A stretch of 64,000 nt of DNA from Hyposmocoma kahamanoa (taxonomy: Eukaryota; Arthropoda; Insecta; Lepidoptera; Cosmopterigidae). This document shows, in pieces, positions 10,553 through 21,344 of the stretch (position 1 is its first letter; each line of letters opens with the position of its first letter). A model generated the notes under the pieces. It had not been told where the DNA came from. It searched no databases and saw nothing but the letters and a program-made list of their open reading frames with translations. The stretch spans positions 7,767,485 through 7,831,484 of the forward strand of contig NW_020654422.1 in assembly GCF_003589595.1 (NCBI RefSeq). The letters run 5' to 3'. The position numbers and the translations under genes were made by a program.

Positions 10553-13500
10553 ACAAGCAAATGACTCCACTCCACCTGATGTTAAGTGGAAAGTGGTATC
10601 CAAACGCGAAGGAACCTAGTGCAGCGATGAAATCCTCACTGCACTAGCCACCTCCACCCTGCCTGCCTACAATATGCCTCTTCACGCCTCGTTTGAAGGA
10701 CCCCATATCATAAGAGGGAGGGAAGACATGTGCCGGAAGGGAGTTCCATTTGTCAACCGTGCGGCAGAGAAAGGAGCCACCGAACCTTTTAGTACGCGAT
10801 GGAATTCGGCAGGTAGTGAAACGGTGACTACGAAGGCCAGCACGCGTGCTTCTGAGCAGGAACGGGGAAGGGGGGATGAGGTTGAACAGCTCTTCAGAGC
10901 ACTCACCATGGTACATGCGGTAAAAGGCGCTAAGCGATGCAACATCTCTACGCAGTTGCAGAGGTTCAAGGCGTGATGAGACCTCTTCGTCGCCTATAAT
11001 TCGAGCCGCACGACGCTGTAATTTATCCAAGGCATCGAGTAGGTACTTGGCGGAGCCGTCCCACAAGTGCGAACAATACTCAACGCAAGACCGGACCTGT
11101 GTTTTGTACAGCAGGCATAACTGGTCCGGCGTGAAAAAACGTCGCACCTTGTTCAGGACTCCGAGTTTGCGTGAGGCTGTTTTGATCACAGATTCGATGT
11201 AGCTCCTTGGATTCAAATCACAGCAGATTTCCATAACGAGCAAGGTAAAACTGCTCTGAGGTGAAAGTGCTGTGCTCATCAGAGAAGGCATGGGAAGGAA
11301 CGGCGACAATTTTGTTGTTAACGCGCAAACCTGTGTTTTCTTGGCGTTGAACTCAACAAGATTACTAGATCCCCATGCAGAGATGAGGTCCAATATTCTA
11401 TTGAGCTCAACGACAAGATCAGATCGCTCTCTGTCAGTATCGGCGCGCCCAGCTGCGGGGAATCCGTGATATCCCCCATGAACAGTGCTATCATCTGCAT
11501 AACAATGAATATTCCCAAGTGGAAGCATATCATTGATATGCAGAAGGAAAAGCGTGGGAGATAGGACGGATCCCTGCGGTACGCCGGCGTTCACATTCAC
11601 GAACCTCGAAATGCTACCGTCAGAAACGACGCGAATTCTCCGCTCACGAAGGAAATCGGCAATCCAGCTGCATAACTGGGCTGGCAAACCGTACGCCGGG
11701 AGCTTGGAGAGAAGAGCTTTGTGCCAGACCCGATCGAACGCTTTGGCTATATCGAGGCTAACAGCCAACGACTCGCCACGTTTGTCTATAGCCTCACCCC
11801 AAATATGCGATAAGTACGCTAGAAGGTCACCCGTTGATCGTTTCGGACGAAACCCATACTGCCGATCATTAATTATGGAGTGATCTTCTAGGTATTGGGT
11901 CAGTTGTTTGTTAAGGATCCGCTCTAAAACCTTGCATATTATGGAAGTAATGGCTATGGGACGGTAATTATGCGGGTCTGATCGGTCGCCTTTTTTGGGA
12001 ACTGGTTGCACATTAGCCTCTCTCCAAGAGTCCGGCACACGACCTGAAGAGAGCGACAGACGATACAGTCGCGTTAGCACGGGGGTCAACTCAGCTGCGC
12101 AGTTCCTAAGTACAATCGCTGAGATACCATCGAGACAGGAGTTAGCCGCAAACAGATTTGCCAAGAGGTCGGCTTTATCTTGCGGTTTGTGGGCTAGATT
12201 GCCATCATAATATCTCAGCGGGGGCAGCGAGGGCTGGCAGAAGTTCGACGCAACAGCTCTGGCCAGACGCCAGTAGCTACGACTACCAGTGGGATGCGTC
12301 AGGAGTTCTTGGCCAACTCGTGCGACGCGCTGAGCATCCGCTCTGATGTACGCTCTTTTGCAAGACCTGGTGGCATTATTGTAGGCTGTTTTAAGTGAGT
12401 TCGTATTGGGATCGTCTGAAGCTAGACCCCTGATCCAAGCGCGGTGTGCAGTCTGTTTGTTCTCAACAGCCACAGCACACTCGCGGTTGAACCAGCGGTT
12501 GCGCCTCCCTTTACTGACGAGATCCGAATGCGGGATGTAGTATTCCATCCCGATTAAGATCTCATCAGCAACGGCAGTCGCGCTAGCTGTTGGATCCACC
12601 TCACTAAAACAGCGCTGCCGCCAGGGAACGGATGCAAAATAGTCCCGCATACTGTCCCAATCTGCCGACGCATAATGCCAGATGCGGCGTTTAGCCACAG
12701 TAGGTGGTGGTGGCAGTAACGTTGCCACTTTAGTGGATATCAAGCAGTGATCCGAAGTGCCCAGAGGGGCTTGGACCTCCACCCGATATCCAGCCGGGCG
12801 AGACGTCAGCAGAAGGTCCAACAAAGAGGGCGCGTCACCAACCCTATCTGAAATCCGGGTGGGCTGGTTTACCAGTTGGGTTAAATCGTGTGTGAGAGCG
12901 AATGTGTGGGCAGTTCTTCCAGCATGGTCAGTTTTAGAGGAACTTAACCACGACTCGTGGTGAGCATTGAAGTCCCCTAAAAACACCAATTCCGCTGTAG
13001 GAAACTGCGCCTGCGCGTCATCTGCCGCCCGAGTAAGGTGGTCTATGAGACGAGTTGTCTCCATGTCGCCGTGGTGGGATCTGTAGAGGCACATGTAGAC
13101 ACGGCAATGACTACCCAGGTCAACATGTACCCCAAGGATGGAGAAGGAGGGGTCCTCCAAATGACGCAGACGGCGACAGCAAACATCTGCCCGGACAAAC
13201 AAGCAGACCCCAGCTTTCGCTTTGAAGGACTCTTCAAGCATATAGCCAGGGTAAATCAAGTAGCTGCTGTCAGCCGGGCAGAGTATTTGCGTCTCCGTAA
13301 GGAACAGCATTTCTGGTCGAGCCGTCTCAAGATGTTGGTGGACGGCGTGGATGTTACTGTGGAGTCCTCGAATGTTCGTGAACTCCACCTTAAAGAGCGC
13401 TTTAGTGGTGGGGGTGTGCACCGCTGTACGACCGAAATTTGTACTTTGCGCTAACATGTTGGAGGGAAAAAGAGGCGTGAAGCGAGAAAACAGTGCCGCG

Positions 13501-14063
13501 ACACAAGCGGTCAAATCGCGGGGCCTGCTTCCCCAGAGACTTGCCTACAGACAAGTGGCGCTGATCCGCCGGACGGAAGGGCCCCCGAACCCCCCCGGGA
13601 ATGGCCGCCGGGACCCCACCTCCCGGTCACCAACCGGCACGACGAACCACACCGAGATTATGCGCGGCATGGTGAGGCAGCCTCACGAGCTGGTTAAGCA
13701 CGCTTGGGCCCCTGTACTGTACCGCGGGCGGCCAGCGGAACAACCGTTTCTACGGGTCTCCCTGGCCGGCGGGTCAATGCAGTTGTCCTGGCACTGGTTC
13801 GGCGGAAGCCTCCACAGACCACAAATGTCGCGGCAGCGTTGCCTCGGGCTCTGGTTGTACGCTGACTGATCCCGGAACGCATCCGACTAGCGAACACTTG
13901 GCGGGTTTTCCATCATGCGCACGGTAGTCACTAACCAGGCGGGTTTTCAAGCCCTACCACCAGTGGAGCAGTTGGTTGCTCAATATCCCTTAGTCGCCTA
14001 TTACGACACCCACGGGAAGAGAGGGGCGGTGAATTGTATTCTAATCCGTCACCGCACGGGTTA
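10553..14063 (-). mobile_element. Jockey/BS-like non-LTR retrotransposon, about 3.5 kb, nested in RTE LINE
   Basis: The element runs on the minus strand from a GC-rich 5' region (about 14063-13458, with a CCCGTGGGTGTCGTAATAGG motif I associate with lepidopteran LINE 5' ends) through one long reading frame to a short 3' UTR ending near ACATCAGGTGGAGTGG..TCATTTGC. It interrupts the RTE frame between residues QCV (10551) and GSETWSLT (14066). No ORF1 is evident, no A-tail is visible and no clear target duplication is found. About six RTE codons appear lost at the junction. Confidence 0.85.
10644..13457 (-). CDS. Endonuclease/reverse transcriptase of Jockey-like LINE
   Basis: A 937-codon open frame; I chose the ATG at 13455-13457 because the longer 956-codon version begins with TTG. 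Domain order: an apurinic-like endonuclease (about residues 24-240) with FTNIRGLHSN, the metal-binding E in LTETQ (55), GDFNAHH (161-167) and SDH (235-237); a linker; then a reverse transcriptase (about 470-720) with NYRPIAITS, YGFRPKRSTGD, LDIAKAFD (569-576), AGVPQGSVLSP and the catalytic YADD (653-656); then a C-terminal region with SRKLGVLNK and VEYCSHLW. The protein would nick chromosomal DNA and prime reverse transcription of its own RNA. Odd point: residues around 438-443 jump from LFAANS to LDGISAIVL. Relatives as I recall them have several tens of residues there, including an SSGPDG-type motif, so an in-frame deletion in the RT fingers is likely and the enzyme may be dead despite the open frame. 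Confidence 0.9.
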   Translation of the reverse strand: MLAQSTNFGRTAVHTPTTKALFKVEFTNIRGLHSNIHAVHQHLETARPEMLFLTETQILCPADSSYLIYPGYMLEESFKAKAGVCLFVRADVCCRRLRHLEDPSFSILGVHVDLGSHCRVYMCLYRSHHGDMETTRLIDHLTRAADDAQAQFPTAELVFLGDFNAHHESWLSSSKTDHAGRTAHTFALTHDLTQLVNQPTRISDRVGDAPSLLDLLLTSRPAGYRVEVQAPLGTSDHCLISTKVATLLPPPPTVAKRRIWHYASADWDSMRDYFASVPWRQRCFSEVDPTASATAVADEILIGMEYYIPHSDLVSKGRRNRWFNRECAVAVENKQTAHRAWIRGLASDDPNTNSLKTAYNNATRSCKRAYIRADAQRVARVGQELLTHPTGSRSYWRLARAVASNFCQPSLPPLRYYDGNLAHKPQDKADLLANLFAANSCLDGISAIVLRNCAAELTPVLTRLYRLSLSSGRVPDSWREANVQPVPKKGDRSDPHNYRPIAITSIICKVLERILNKQLTQYLEDHSIINDRQYGFRPKRSTGDLLAYLSHIWGEAIDKRGESLAVSLDIAKAFDRVWHKALLSKLPAYGLPAQLCSWIADFLRERRIRVVSDGSISRFVNVNAGVPQGSVLSPTLFLLHINDMLPLGNIHCYADDSTVHGGYHGFPAAGRADTDRERSDLVVELNRILDLISAWGSSNLVEFNAKKTQVCALTTKLSPFLPMPSLMSTALSPQSSFTLLVMEICCDLNPRSYIESVIKTASRKLGVLNKVRRFFTPDQLCLLYKTQVRSCVEYCSHLWDGSAKYLLDALDKLQRRAARIIGDEEVSSRLEPLQLRRDVASLSAFYRMYHGECSEELFNLIPPSPFLLRSTRAGLRSHRFTTCRIPSRTKRFGGSFLCRTVDKWNSLPAHVFPPSYDMGSFKRGVKRHIVGRQGGGG

Positions 14064-14490
14064 AAACGGCTCAGAGACGTGGTCACTTACTATGGGCCTC
14101 ATAAAAAAGCTCAAAATCACTCAACGAGCTATGGAGCGAGCAATACTCGGCATTTCTCTACGCGATCGAATCCGAAATGAGGAGATACGTATAAGAACGA
14201 AAGTCACCGACATAGCTCGAAGGATTAGCAAGTTGAAGTGGCAGTGGGCAGGGCAAATAGCTCGTAGAACTGACGGCCGTTGGGGCAGAAAGGGTCTTGA
14301 ATGGAGACCACGAACCGGAAGACGTTCAGTGGGACGGTCCCCTACTAGATGGACGGATGACCTGGTAAGGGCGGCGGGTAACCGATAGATGCACGTCGCG
14401 TCCGATCGGCTGGTCTGGAAATATTTGGGGGAGGCAGTTGTTCAGCAGTGCACATCTTCCGGCTGACACGATGATGATTATGATAATAAT
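14064..14490 (+). pseudogene. RTE-type LINE, 3' part of split copy with ATG/ATA-rich tail
   Basis: This continues the frame broken at 10551: GSETWSLTMGLIKKLKITQ, then RAMERAILGISLRDRIRNEE, RTKVTDIARRISKLKWQWAG, and RSVGRSPTRWTDDLVRAAG. That order is the conserved RTE C-terminus. After a stop near 14386 it degrades, but VWKYLGEAVVQQC still matches the family end. It finishes in a GATGATGATTATGATAATAATA microsatellite, the usual kind of RTE 3' end. The open portion is about 98 codons. Confidence 0.85.
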
Positions 14491-15186
14491 AGAATATCAT
14501 TGTAGTGAAACATGATGAAATTTAATGAACTTACAAAAAGCCTTAATTATTGTTTGTACTTTATCCTTGGCTGAAAATAAAATTCTCATTGTATTATGTA
14601 TATCCACGTTGCGTCACATGTCGCGGTCCATCCGTGTAAATAAATAAATAGTTATCATATTATTATGTATGTTAGTCTATAAGGTATGTGTTTTATGGGT
14701 CTTTTGTAACATGAAAATAAATAAATAAAACAAATTATGTTCGAAAGCAAAAACACATTATATTTCGATTTTATTTTTTCAATTCAGTACTTGAATGAAT
14801 GATCTGATTGAAAAACAAATAAGGCGCGTGCGTGAGTTTTCATTATGGTTTCTAAATGGAAAAACTGTGTACGGATTGTGTCATCGCATATTCATGGGGC
14901 ATTTTCGTGAGTCGACCTCTCAAGATTTACGCACCGACAGAGTAAACAACGTCTAATGGAGGGATTTCCAGGAGGTTACGTGACGTTTACAAAATAAACA
15001 AACCCTTCTGGTAATTTATTAATTATGCATTAATGGAACACTATTATTATGACATCCATCAAGCGGAGGTTTGCGTTTTAATCCACCGAACGTGAACGTG
15101 TCATTTGATTACCATACGAATGGGTATTCGTTGAAAGGCCAAAAATAAAGTTCCATGAATTTTAAGTTAATTTGTCTCACATTGTG
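14491..15186. other. No recognisable feature
   Basis: AT-rich sequence with AATAAATAAA-like runs near 14640-14735. A somewhat GC-richer patch lies at 14860-14990. I find no gene or repeat. Confidence 0.4.
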
Positions 15187-15479
15187 ATATAATACCAAGT
15201 GACAGGACGAACACGTCGTTCGCCTGGTGGTAAGCGACACGGCTATCCATAACAGTTGCAGTGCCACTCAGAGCTTTAACTGACAAAGATCTGAGGGGTA
15301 CTGCCACAGCGTCTGTGAGACATAAGTTGACAGGTCCCATGTGCTTGTCTTTACCACCAGTACCTTTACCCTTTAAAACAAAAATACGGTAATGCTCGCA
15401 TTTGCGCTTGGCGGCAAAATTAGGTAAGGTGGCAGTATTTTCCTGGACGAACTCTTTCACAATGAGCTCTACTGCTACT
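15187..15479 (-). mobile_element. Family B retroposon, near full-length
   Basis: All antisense family B blocks are present in order: TACCAAGTGACAGGACGAACA, TATCCATAACAGTTGCAGTGCC, CTCAGAGCTTT, GACATAAGTTGACAGG, the region of the internal hairpin (here mutated), GGTAAGGTGGCAGTA, and TGGACGAACTCTTTCACAA..GAGCTCTACTGCTACT. Length is about 293 bp. A 97-codon antisense frame running through it is shared by several copies and is treated as non-coding. Confidence 0.8.
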
Positions 15480-16084
15480 TGAAGTAAGTCGTTAATAAAA
15501 AGACTGGCTATCTAAGCTAACGAATGTTTTGTATGTTTGTTTCGCATGCATTCCATTATTATTCATGCGTTTGTGACAACATTTTCTTAAGGTGAAGTGA
15601 GACCCGAAATAGACGTTTTGACGTATTGCGACCATACGGAAAATCGGTTTTTCGACATTAAAAAACACAAATTCAACTTGTGTTTTGAATGATAATTTAA
15701 AAATAAATACCGTTACTGAACACGATTGACTCAACTTCGCCCTGAAAATAAAAGGCGCAAAGTTCCTCAAAATGTTGTTTCTTTATTATGTTCACTTACG
15801 GAAAAATCAGTTTCATTCAATAATCATTACAGATATTTCAATGGAATTTTCTCTGCCGTGTTCCGTAATATATATACGCCATGAGACTATGAACTTATTT
15901 TACAGTAAGAGAGTATATTTTATTTCTAAAAAGCAAATAGTATACATATTGCCATAAGTAACTGTTCCCACATTCGCAAAAATATAGGTATAGTATAGAT
16001 AATAATAGTATATCTTATTGCTGACCACGGGTATCCTCTAAGAAAAAAATTAAGGCCATAAGGCCAAGATTAAAACACAAACAT
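15480..16084. other. No recognisable feature
   Basis: Short frames occur on both strands (92 and 61 codons) with no motif. The sequence is AT-rich and I name nothing here. Confidence 0.4.
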
Positions 16085-16850
16085 ATTTTTTTTTCAGTGG
16101 CATATTCAAAGTCAAAGTCAAAAATAATTTTTGTTTTATAGATAAGCAAATTATACTTGAAATCGTCATATTGATTAAATTGTACTGTTCATTCGTAAGG
16201 CTAATTTCCATGAGTAGATTCGGCAAGAAACTCTAGCTCTTTATAAATAAACTTATACACATTTAGCATTTACGATATTTATTTCCAACATAATAGATTT
16301 AAACCTAGCTCTTGTATATGTAACAGCTAGGCGGGTCAGTATCATGGATTTTTATAACAGAAGCTGTATAAAGGATAAAGTTTTTATTTCGCTATAATTT
16401 TAAACCTCATGAATGGAAAATTTTGAATATATCAACCGGAATCTTATTATAGAAACGTTAAGGTACATTGTCCATATTTGTGTCGAGATCTGCTAGTGTA
16501 TTTCTATTCCTCTTAGTAATGTTATGCCTGTCACTATTTTTCTGTTTTTCATAAAACAATTACAATTCTTCTTAACATAAATGACATTTTTACGAGTACG
16601 AGTGTACGAGTTAATTTCTTTAAACTTTTACCTCAAAGACATTCTGGGGCCCGGTTTGTAAATTGTCCTAATCACACGTTTCTGCAGGATACACACAGAA
16701 TCTGTATTCTGTTAATATCAGAGGCATTACCCCAAAACAAAATGCATGTCGTTAAACTGTGAAAGTAGCTAAAGTAAACCAATCTAGCGGTTTCGTCGTC
16801 TGAAAGTTTTCGTATTTTTTAAGCGCGTACACTGCAAATTAGTAACTTAT
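16085..16850 (-). pseudogene. LINE reverse transcriptase C-terminus and 3' UTR
   Basis: On the minus strand, pieces of the thumb/connection region of a LINE reverse transcriptase are readable across frames: an AA..KKIRKL-like start, a diverged ETARLVYF, a diverged FWGNAADI, then LQKRVIRTIYKPGPRMSL. Downstream comes FYNKIPVDI-like text and a 3' UTR that includes CTAGAGTTTCTTGCCG and AAAGTCAAAGTCAAAAATAA read on the plus strand. The same family lies at 29480-30425 (plus strand) and 55940-56590 (minus strand). Many stops and shifts mark it as an old relic. I place it only as non-LTR, probably near the Jockey/CR1 groups. Confidence 0.6.
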
Positions 16851-18226
16851 ATTTTATGGACCTCATTGCATTGCAACGCATAAGTACAGCTAGCATGTAA
16901 TAAGAAAAAAAGCCGTCATTTGCTTATCTACTACAGTACAGATGTTTGCCCACCAATTGCGAACTAGAAAAGTTTCCTGCAAAGAGAAAAATATTTTCAG
17001 TCGAAGGTGCTAGTTAAGGTGTATCTGCTTCTGGAAAGAAATGAAGTTTAAACAGAGCGTGCACGTTAGTATTCAGAAGTCACGGCTTATTTTCAAGTTT
17101 CAAAACAAGGTGCTGGCTGGTATCTGCAGTTGTTGTAAGCGTCGTAGCTAATTATGGAAATGAGGCATCGGTTAAAAATGTATGCTCTTTTCTGCATATT
17201 TTTCTCGAATGGCCAATGAAAATATTAATTAGGTCAATTGATAAAGCCCGTAGTGAAGAGATAAGGTATAAAAGATCCAACCGTCCATAATGAAATAACT
17301 TTATTAAAAAATTAGGCCAAGGAATTTTTTAACGAAGTTAATTATTTACAGACTTGCCCTAACTTTTGAGGAACTCGATAAAGTATTTCAGAACACAAAT
17401 GAATTACGATTTAATAGTGTATTTTTGGCACGACTGCTTTTACTCGAATTTAAATCTTAACAATGTTTCAAAAAATTTAATTTTAGAAGGTGCCGAATGA
17501 ATCCTACGATATGAATCAAAGAATTTAAATTAATATACGCCATTTGACGGAAATTAATTAAATACGTGGCTTTAGGTGATCGTAAAACTCCATTAACCGT
17601 TTGAGATCCATTTAAGATCTTGATCTTTACTTAAGAGTTTAATGTTCGAGATATTGTCTATTGTATAAGATGATTACATATTAGGTGGCAGTAGTAGCAA
17701 TGTGGGGGGAAAGTGGGGGTATCACCGGTGTTTGCTGCCATCGCGGTCAATGACTCTTCCACCATTGCCATTTGACATGAAAGAATTCAAACGATAAACA
17801 TGCCAGTTTTGCTTCAAATGTTCCCTCTATACGGATATTGCGCGTTCTTTCTTTGACAGAGCATTGAATCGACTGCTGAAACCGTTTGCAACTTTTGTTA
17901 GGAGATTTATTGATATTGGGCATTACATATTTTATGGTGATAACGTAAATAACGTTACGATAAATGACGACGGATCGACTTTTGTTAGTTTTATTTGTGG
18001 ACGTAATGTTGTGGAGATGCTATTTATTGAAATAAGTATAATAAAAGTGGATTGGGCATTCGTATTAATATTATTGATTACTTATCGGCTTTTTAATACT
18101 CTGAGTTAATCAATATTATTGTAACAAATAACTTTTGTCGCCAAGTGTCATCTGTAGAAATCTATTAGCATTTTTACATAGTACGAACATGTAGAGCCCG
18201 CCTCAGATTAAATCGTAGAGTAAATT
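16851..18226. other. No recognisable gene
   Basis: Low-copy, AT-rich DNA. An 81-codon frame at 17864-18109 has no signal or motif I know. A G-rich patch near 17700-17720 stands out against the background but cannot be assigned. Confidence 0.4.
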
Positions 18227-18590
18227 ACTAAAATTCTAACAACCTTGTAGGATTGTATTACTAACATCATAAACAACAAATTTTGTTCTATGATATTGAA
18301 TAATTCATCAGATTCTACTTTCGTATAAAAATAAAATTATTTAAATAGATCGTCCTAAACGGCGACAACTCTGTGCGGTAGTATGACGAAAGAAAACACG
18401 CGAGAGGCGCTGCTGAATACAGATCTAAAATACTATTAAATGTAGACCTAAAAAGTGCCACATATTACAACAAAAGGTAATTTTTTTATAAATTATATGT
18501 TTAATAAAAAGTCACCGAACTTAAGTTGTTGTTTATGATGTTAGTAATATAATCCTGCGAGATTGTTAGTATTTTACAAATATCCCTCTA
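18227..18590. mobile_element. Foldback element with about 50-bp inverted ends
   Basis: The left arm (18227-18279) contains AACAACCTTGTAGGATTG then ATTACTAACATCATAAACAACAA. The right arm (18526-18580) is its inverted, slightly diverged copy. The interior is AT-rich and non-coding. A lone arm of the same family lies at 53838-53912, which shows this is a dispersed repeat, probably a MITE. No target duplication could be fixed. Confidence 0.6.
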
Positions 18591-19053
18591 TATGTAGTAA
18601 AAAATCGTAGTGAGATTATTTTACTACCTATGCGATTATTTAAATGAAAAATTTCTACTGAACTGATTACTGACAACAATGTTTCAATTTCGTATTTCAT
18701 ATATTCCATATTTTTCTTGTAACAAAAAAGAGATTAGGTTTTTTTTATGTATATTGAATGAAATATATTTATACTTCTTACCTTTATTAAAATGAGAATT
18801 GAACACTTGTTTCTTTTTTGTAAAATATCCATCATCTTAAACAGGGTTAAGGTTACATCTAGGTGGGGTTTGTACGGATAAGTGGTAAAAATTTAAAACC
18901 ATTACAGTTTCCTTATATTGTTTTTTCAACGGTCGGTCTGTATATTAATTTTTTTACTCGCTGTGATATTTGTTGCAAAAACATATATTTATGCTGAGAA
19001 ACAGACACGAACACGTTTACTTATTTATTTATGTATTAGATTTTCTTTTCTTT
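18591..19053. other. No recognisable feature
   Basis: Very AT-rich filler between the foldback element and a family B fragment. No open frame or repeat is recognised. Confidence 0.4.
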
Positions 19054-19275
19054 TTTAGAGCTTTGAATCACAAAGATCTGAGGGGCATTGCCACTGCGCT
19101 CGTCACGTTTAGACATAAGGTAACAAGTCCCATGTGCTTGTAATTTCACGAGCACCCTTACCCTTTAAAACCGAAACGTAGTAATGCTCACATTACTGCT
19201 TGGCGGCAGAAATAGGCAAGGTGGCAGTACTTCCCTCGACGAACTCTTTCACAAGGAGCTCTATTGCTACTAAAA
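19054..19275 (-). mobile_element. Family B retroposon, lacking 3' end
   Basis: Antisense family B from AGAGCTTTGAATCACAAAGA to CTATTGCTACTAAA. It keeps the perfect hairpin AGTAATGCTCACATTACT and the GGCAAGGTGGCAGTACTTCC block. The family's 3' terminal segment is missing on the left. Confidence 0.75.
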
Positions 19276-20271
19276 TGAATGTATGTACCTCCTTGTGGTT
19301 TTTGTAATAAGATTTATAATGGACTTGATAATAGCTTTTTTGATGTTACATAATTTTGATAATATGAAGTAGCTCTAATTGCATACAAATTAAAGTTGAA
19401 ATCGAATTTGATTGAGCTAAACAATTAAGGAGCTATAAAAGTAATCATAGGTGTATTCGTAATGCTCATGAGCGGTAAATGTTTTCGCCAGTAAAATTTA
19501 ATAGTTACGTATTACGAAAAAATTTCGAAGTATCAAAGAAATATATCAACGGAAATGTCAGATATGATACAAGCAAGAATATGTCTGGAACGCTAATTAC
19601 TTATGGCTCACTCGATCGACAATATAATCTAGCAGCAATCATGCTATAGCACAGTAAACATGGGCATTATTTCTGAACGATGAACCAATTAGCTATCAAT
19701 TTGAGTTATAATTAATTAGCTTTTAAATTGGTCTGTTCGAGAAGGTAATTTTAAAATAGATTTGTCAAACGTACAGAGTTTTGTTGGTCTGTCGTACAGA
19801 GTCTCAATTAGCCTATACGCGATGCCAATTGCCGAATGAAATACATTTGAGGTTGATAATTTATTAAAGTTAATTAAACATCAAGGGAATGAAAGACTTG
19901 GAAACACAAACAGAAAAATATTTTTTATTATTTTTTTATTTCATTATGGATAAATCATCTTTATATTTCGGTATTATATACAAAACGTATATAACAAGTA
20001 CAAAAACGCTTTAAATAGGAACTTTTCGCCCCCCTATTCCGTTCTCCGTCCCCCTAGTATTCAGCTTATTTGGTGTACTTTATCTAAACTAGATACTGCA
20101 TTGTATTACAAACGTTTAAAAAAGCAGATTTTTTTATGTTGCGTCCTTTTGTCAGAATAACACGATATACGAGAACAGACAATAATAAGTAATTAGTCAC
20201 GGAATAATGATTTTGAACTTTATTAATGATTGATGTACAGATTGTAAGCAAAGGTTAAGTTCATTTGTCAA
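19276..20271. other. No recognisable feature
   Basis: About 1 kb of AT-rich DNA with no notable frames. I identify nothing. Confidence 0.4.
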
Positions 20272-20890
20272 TATAGAACTTTGTTTTGTAAATCAAAATA
20301 AAACAAATTTAGATTGTGACTTGTGTCGCTGGCATTGGGCCGTTTTTTTTTCAAAAATTCGGCTGGAAATGTGGTTCGGCCAATGGATTACGCTATCGAG
20401 AGATGTTAACAACTAATTTTGGCCTATTAGTGATGATGTGGATATCAACAAGACGGTGCCATAAGTCACACAGCCACCGTAACAATGAATTTATTGCAAA
20501 CCAAATTTCCCGATCGCATAATTTCACGAAATTCAGCCGTTAAGTGGCCAACGCGAACATGTGATTTAATACCGCTGGATTATTTTTTGTGGGGTTATAT
20601 TAAAGATAGAGTCTATACGCAGCCAATCGAATCGATTGCAGCCTTAAAACTCAAAATTCGTGAAGTGATTAACGAAATAGACCCACCGTTTTGTCAAAAA
20701 CTGATTAAAAACTTTGATGAAAGAATCGACATCTGTAACTGTGGTCGTGGTGGACATTTATCAGATAACATTTTTCAATCATGATTGCCAAACCTTACTT
20801 TTTTTAATACAATAAAAATTTGAATCATTGTCATTTAAATTTATTGTTTTATTTTGATTTACAAAAGAAAGTTTGTGTTGGAAAACCCTA
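20272..20890 (+). mobile_element. Internally deleted Tc1/mariner-type element
   Basis: The right end carries TTTTGATTTACAAAAG, AAACTTTC-like sequence and GTTGGAAAACCCTATA. The left end (20272-20311) has the complementary TTTTGTAAATCAAAATAAAACAA preceded by TATAG, with part of the outer terminal repeat lost. Inside is a transposase remnant (20318-20784). The outer motif AGGGTTTTCCAA resembles that of the mariner-like element at 57584-58847. Confidence 0.65.
20318..20784 (+). pseudogene. Mariner-type transposase remnant, C-terminal half
   Basis: Readable across frames: VAGIGPFFF, NGLRYREMLTTNFG, DVDINK, then a damaged QQDGA..HTA block (as CAACAAGACGGTGCC), then in one clean frame NLLQTKFPDRIISRN, W..RTCDLIPLDYFLWGYIKDRVY, ending NIFQS and a stop at 20784. 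The second and third catalytic Asp positions appear retained, with about 36 residues between them counted through a frame break. The N-terminal DNA-binding half and the first Asp are gone. The transposase would have cut and pasted DNA at TA sites. This copy cannot make it. Confidence 0.75.
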
Positions 20891-21118
20891 TATAACATAG
20901 CACAATATTAGGGAGGTACAGGAGGCTTAAGAAGTTGTCTCCTTGCCAGCAACGCGTTTGTGATTACTCGTAGTATCGTAAGGCTGACTACATAAGGTGC
21001 CGCAACAACAACAGCACTTACATTTTTATATACGCACCGCGGTTACTTGATACATACGATTGTACGATTTTGATTGGTTACGCCGTATGGGTTGCAGTCA
21101 CGCTCGTAGTCAGTCTAA

Positions 21119-21279
21119 GGGTCGTATTCTAGAAGTCTACTCAATGCTCAAGTCAGGACTTGAATATGATATAAAGCACTAGAAATCATACTGAAGTCTT
21201 TGCCATTAGGCTCGTATTTCCAGTGCTTTTAATCATACTCAAGTATTTGAGCATTGACTTGAGTTCTGGAATACGACCC
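21119..21279. mobile_element. Near-palindromic MITE, 161 bp
   Basis: It begins GGGTCGTATTCTAGAA and ends TTCTGGAATACGACCC, and the complementarity continues almost to the centre (TCAATGCTCAA, TTGAATATGAT, AAGCACTAGAAAT against their diverged complements). The whole unit could fold into one long imperfect hairpin. It has no coding capacity, and no target duplication is evident, so the superfamily is not assigned. Confidence 0.6.
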
Positions 21280-21344
21280 CATATGTCCATAGAAGGGGTT
21301 GCCACTTTCCATCAAGTGAAAAATTTAAATGTTTGGTGAATTTT

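Noticed and set aside
13351..13869. 172-codon plus-strand frame at the Jockey-like element's 5' end
   Set aside because: It lies antisense in the GC-rich 5' region where stops are rare. No motif is present and an ORF1 would be on the other strand.
16121..16140. Short AAAGTCAAAGTCAAAA direct repeat as a regulatory element
   Set aside because: It is part of the LINE 3' UTR repeat.
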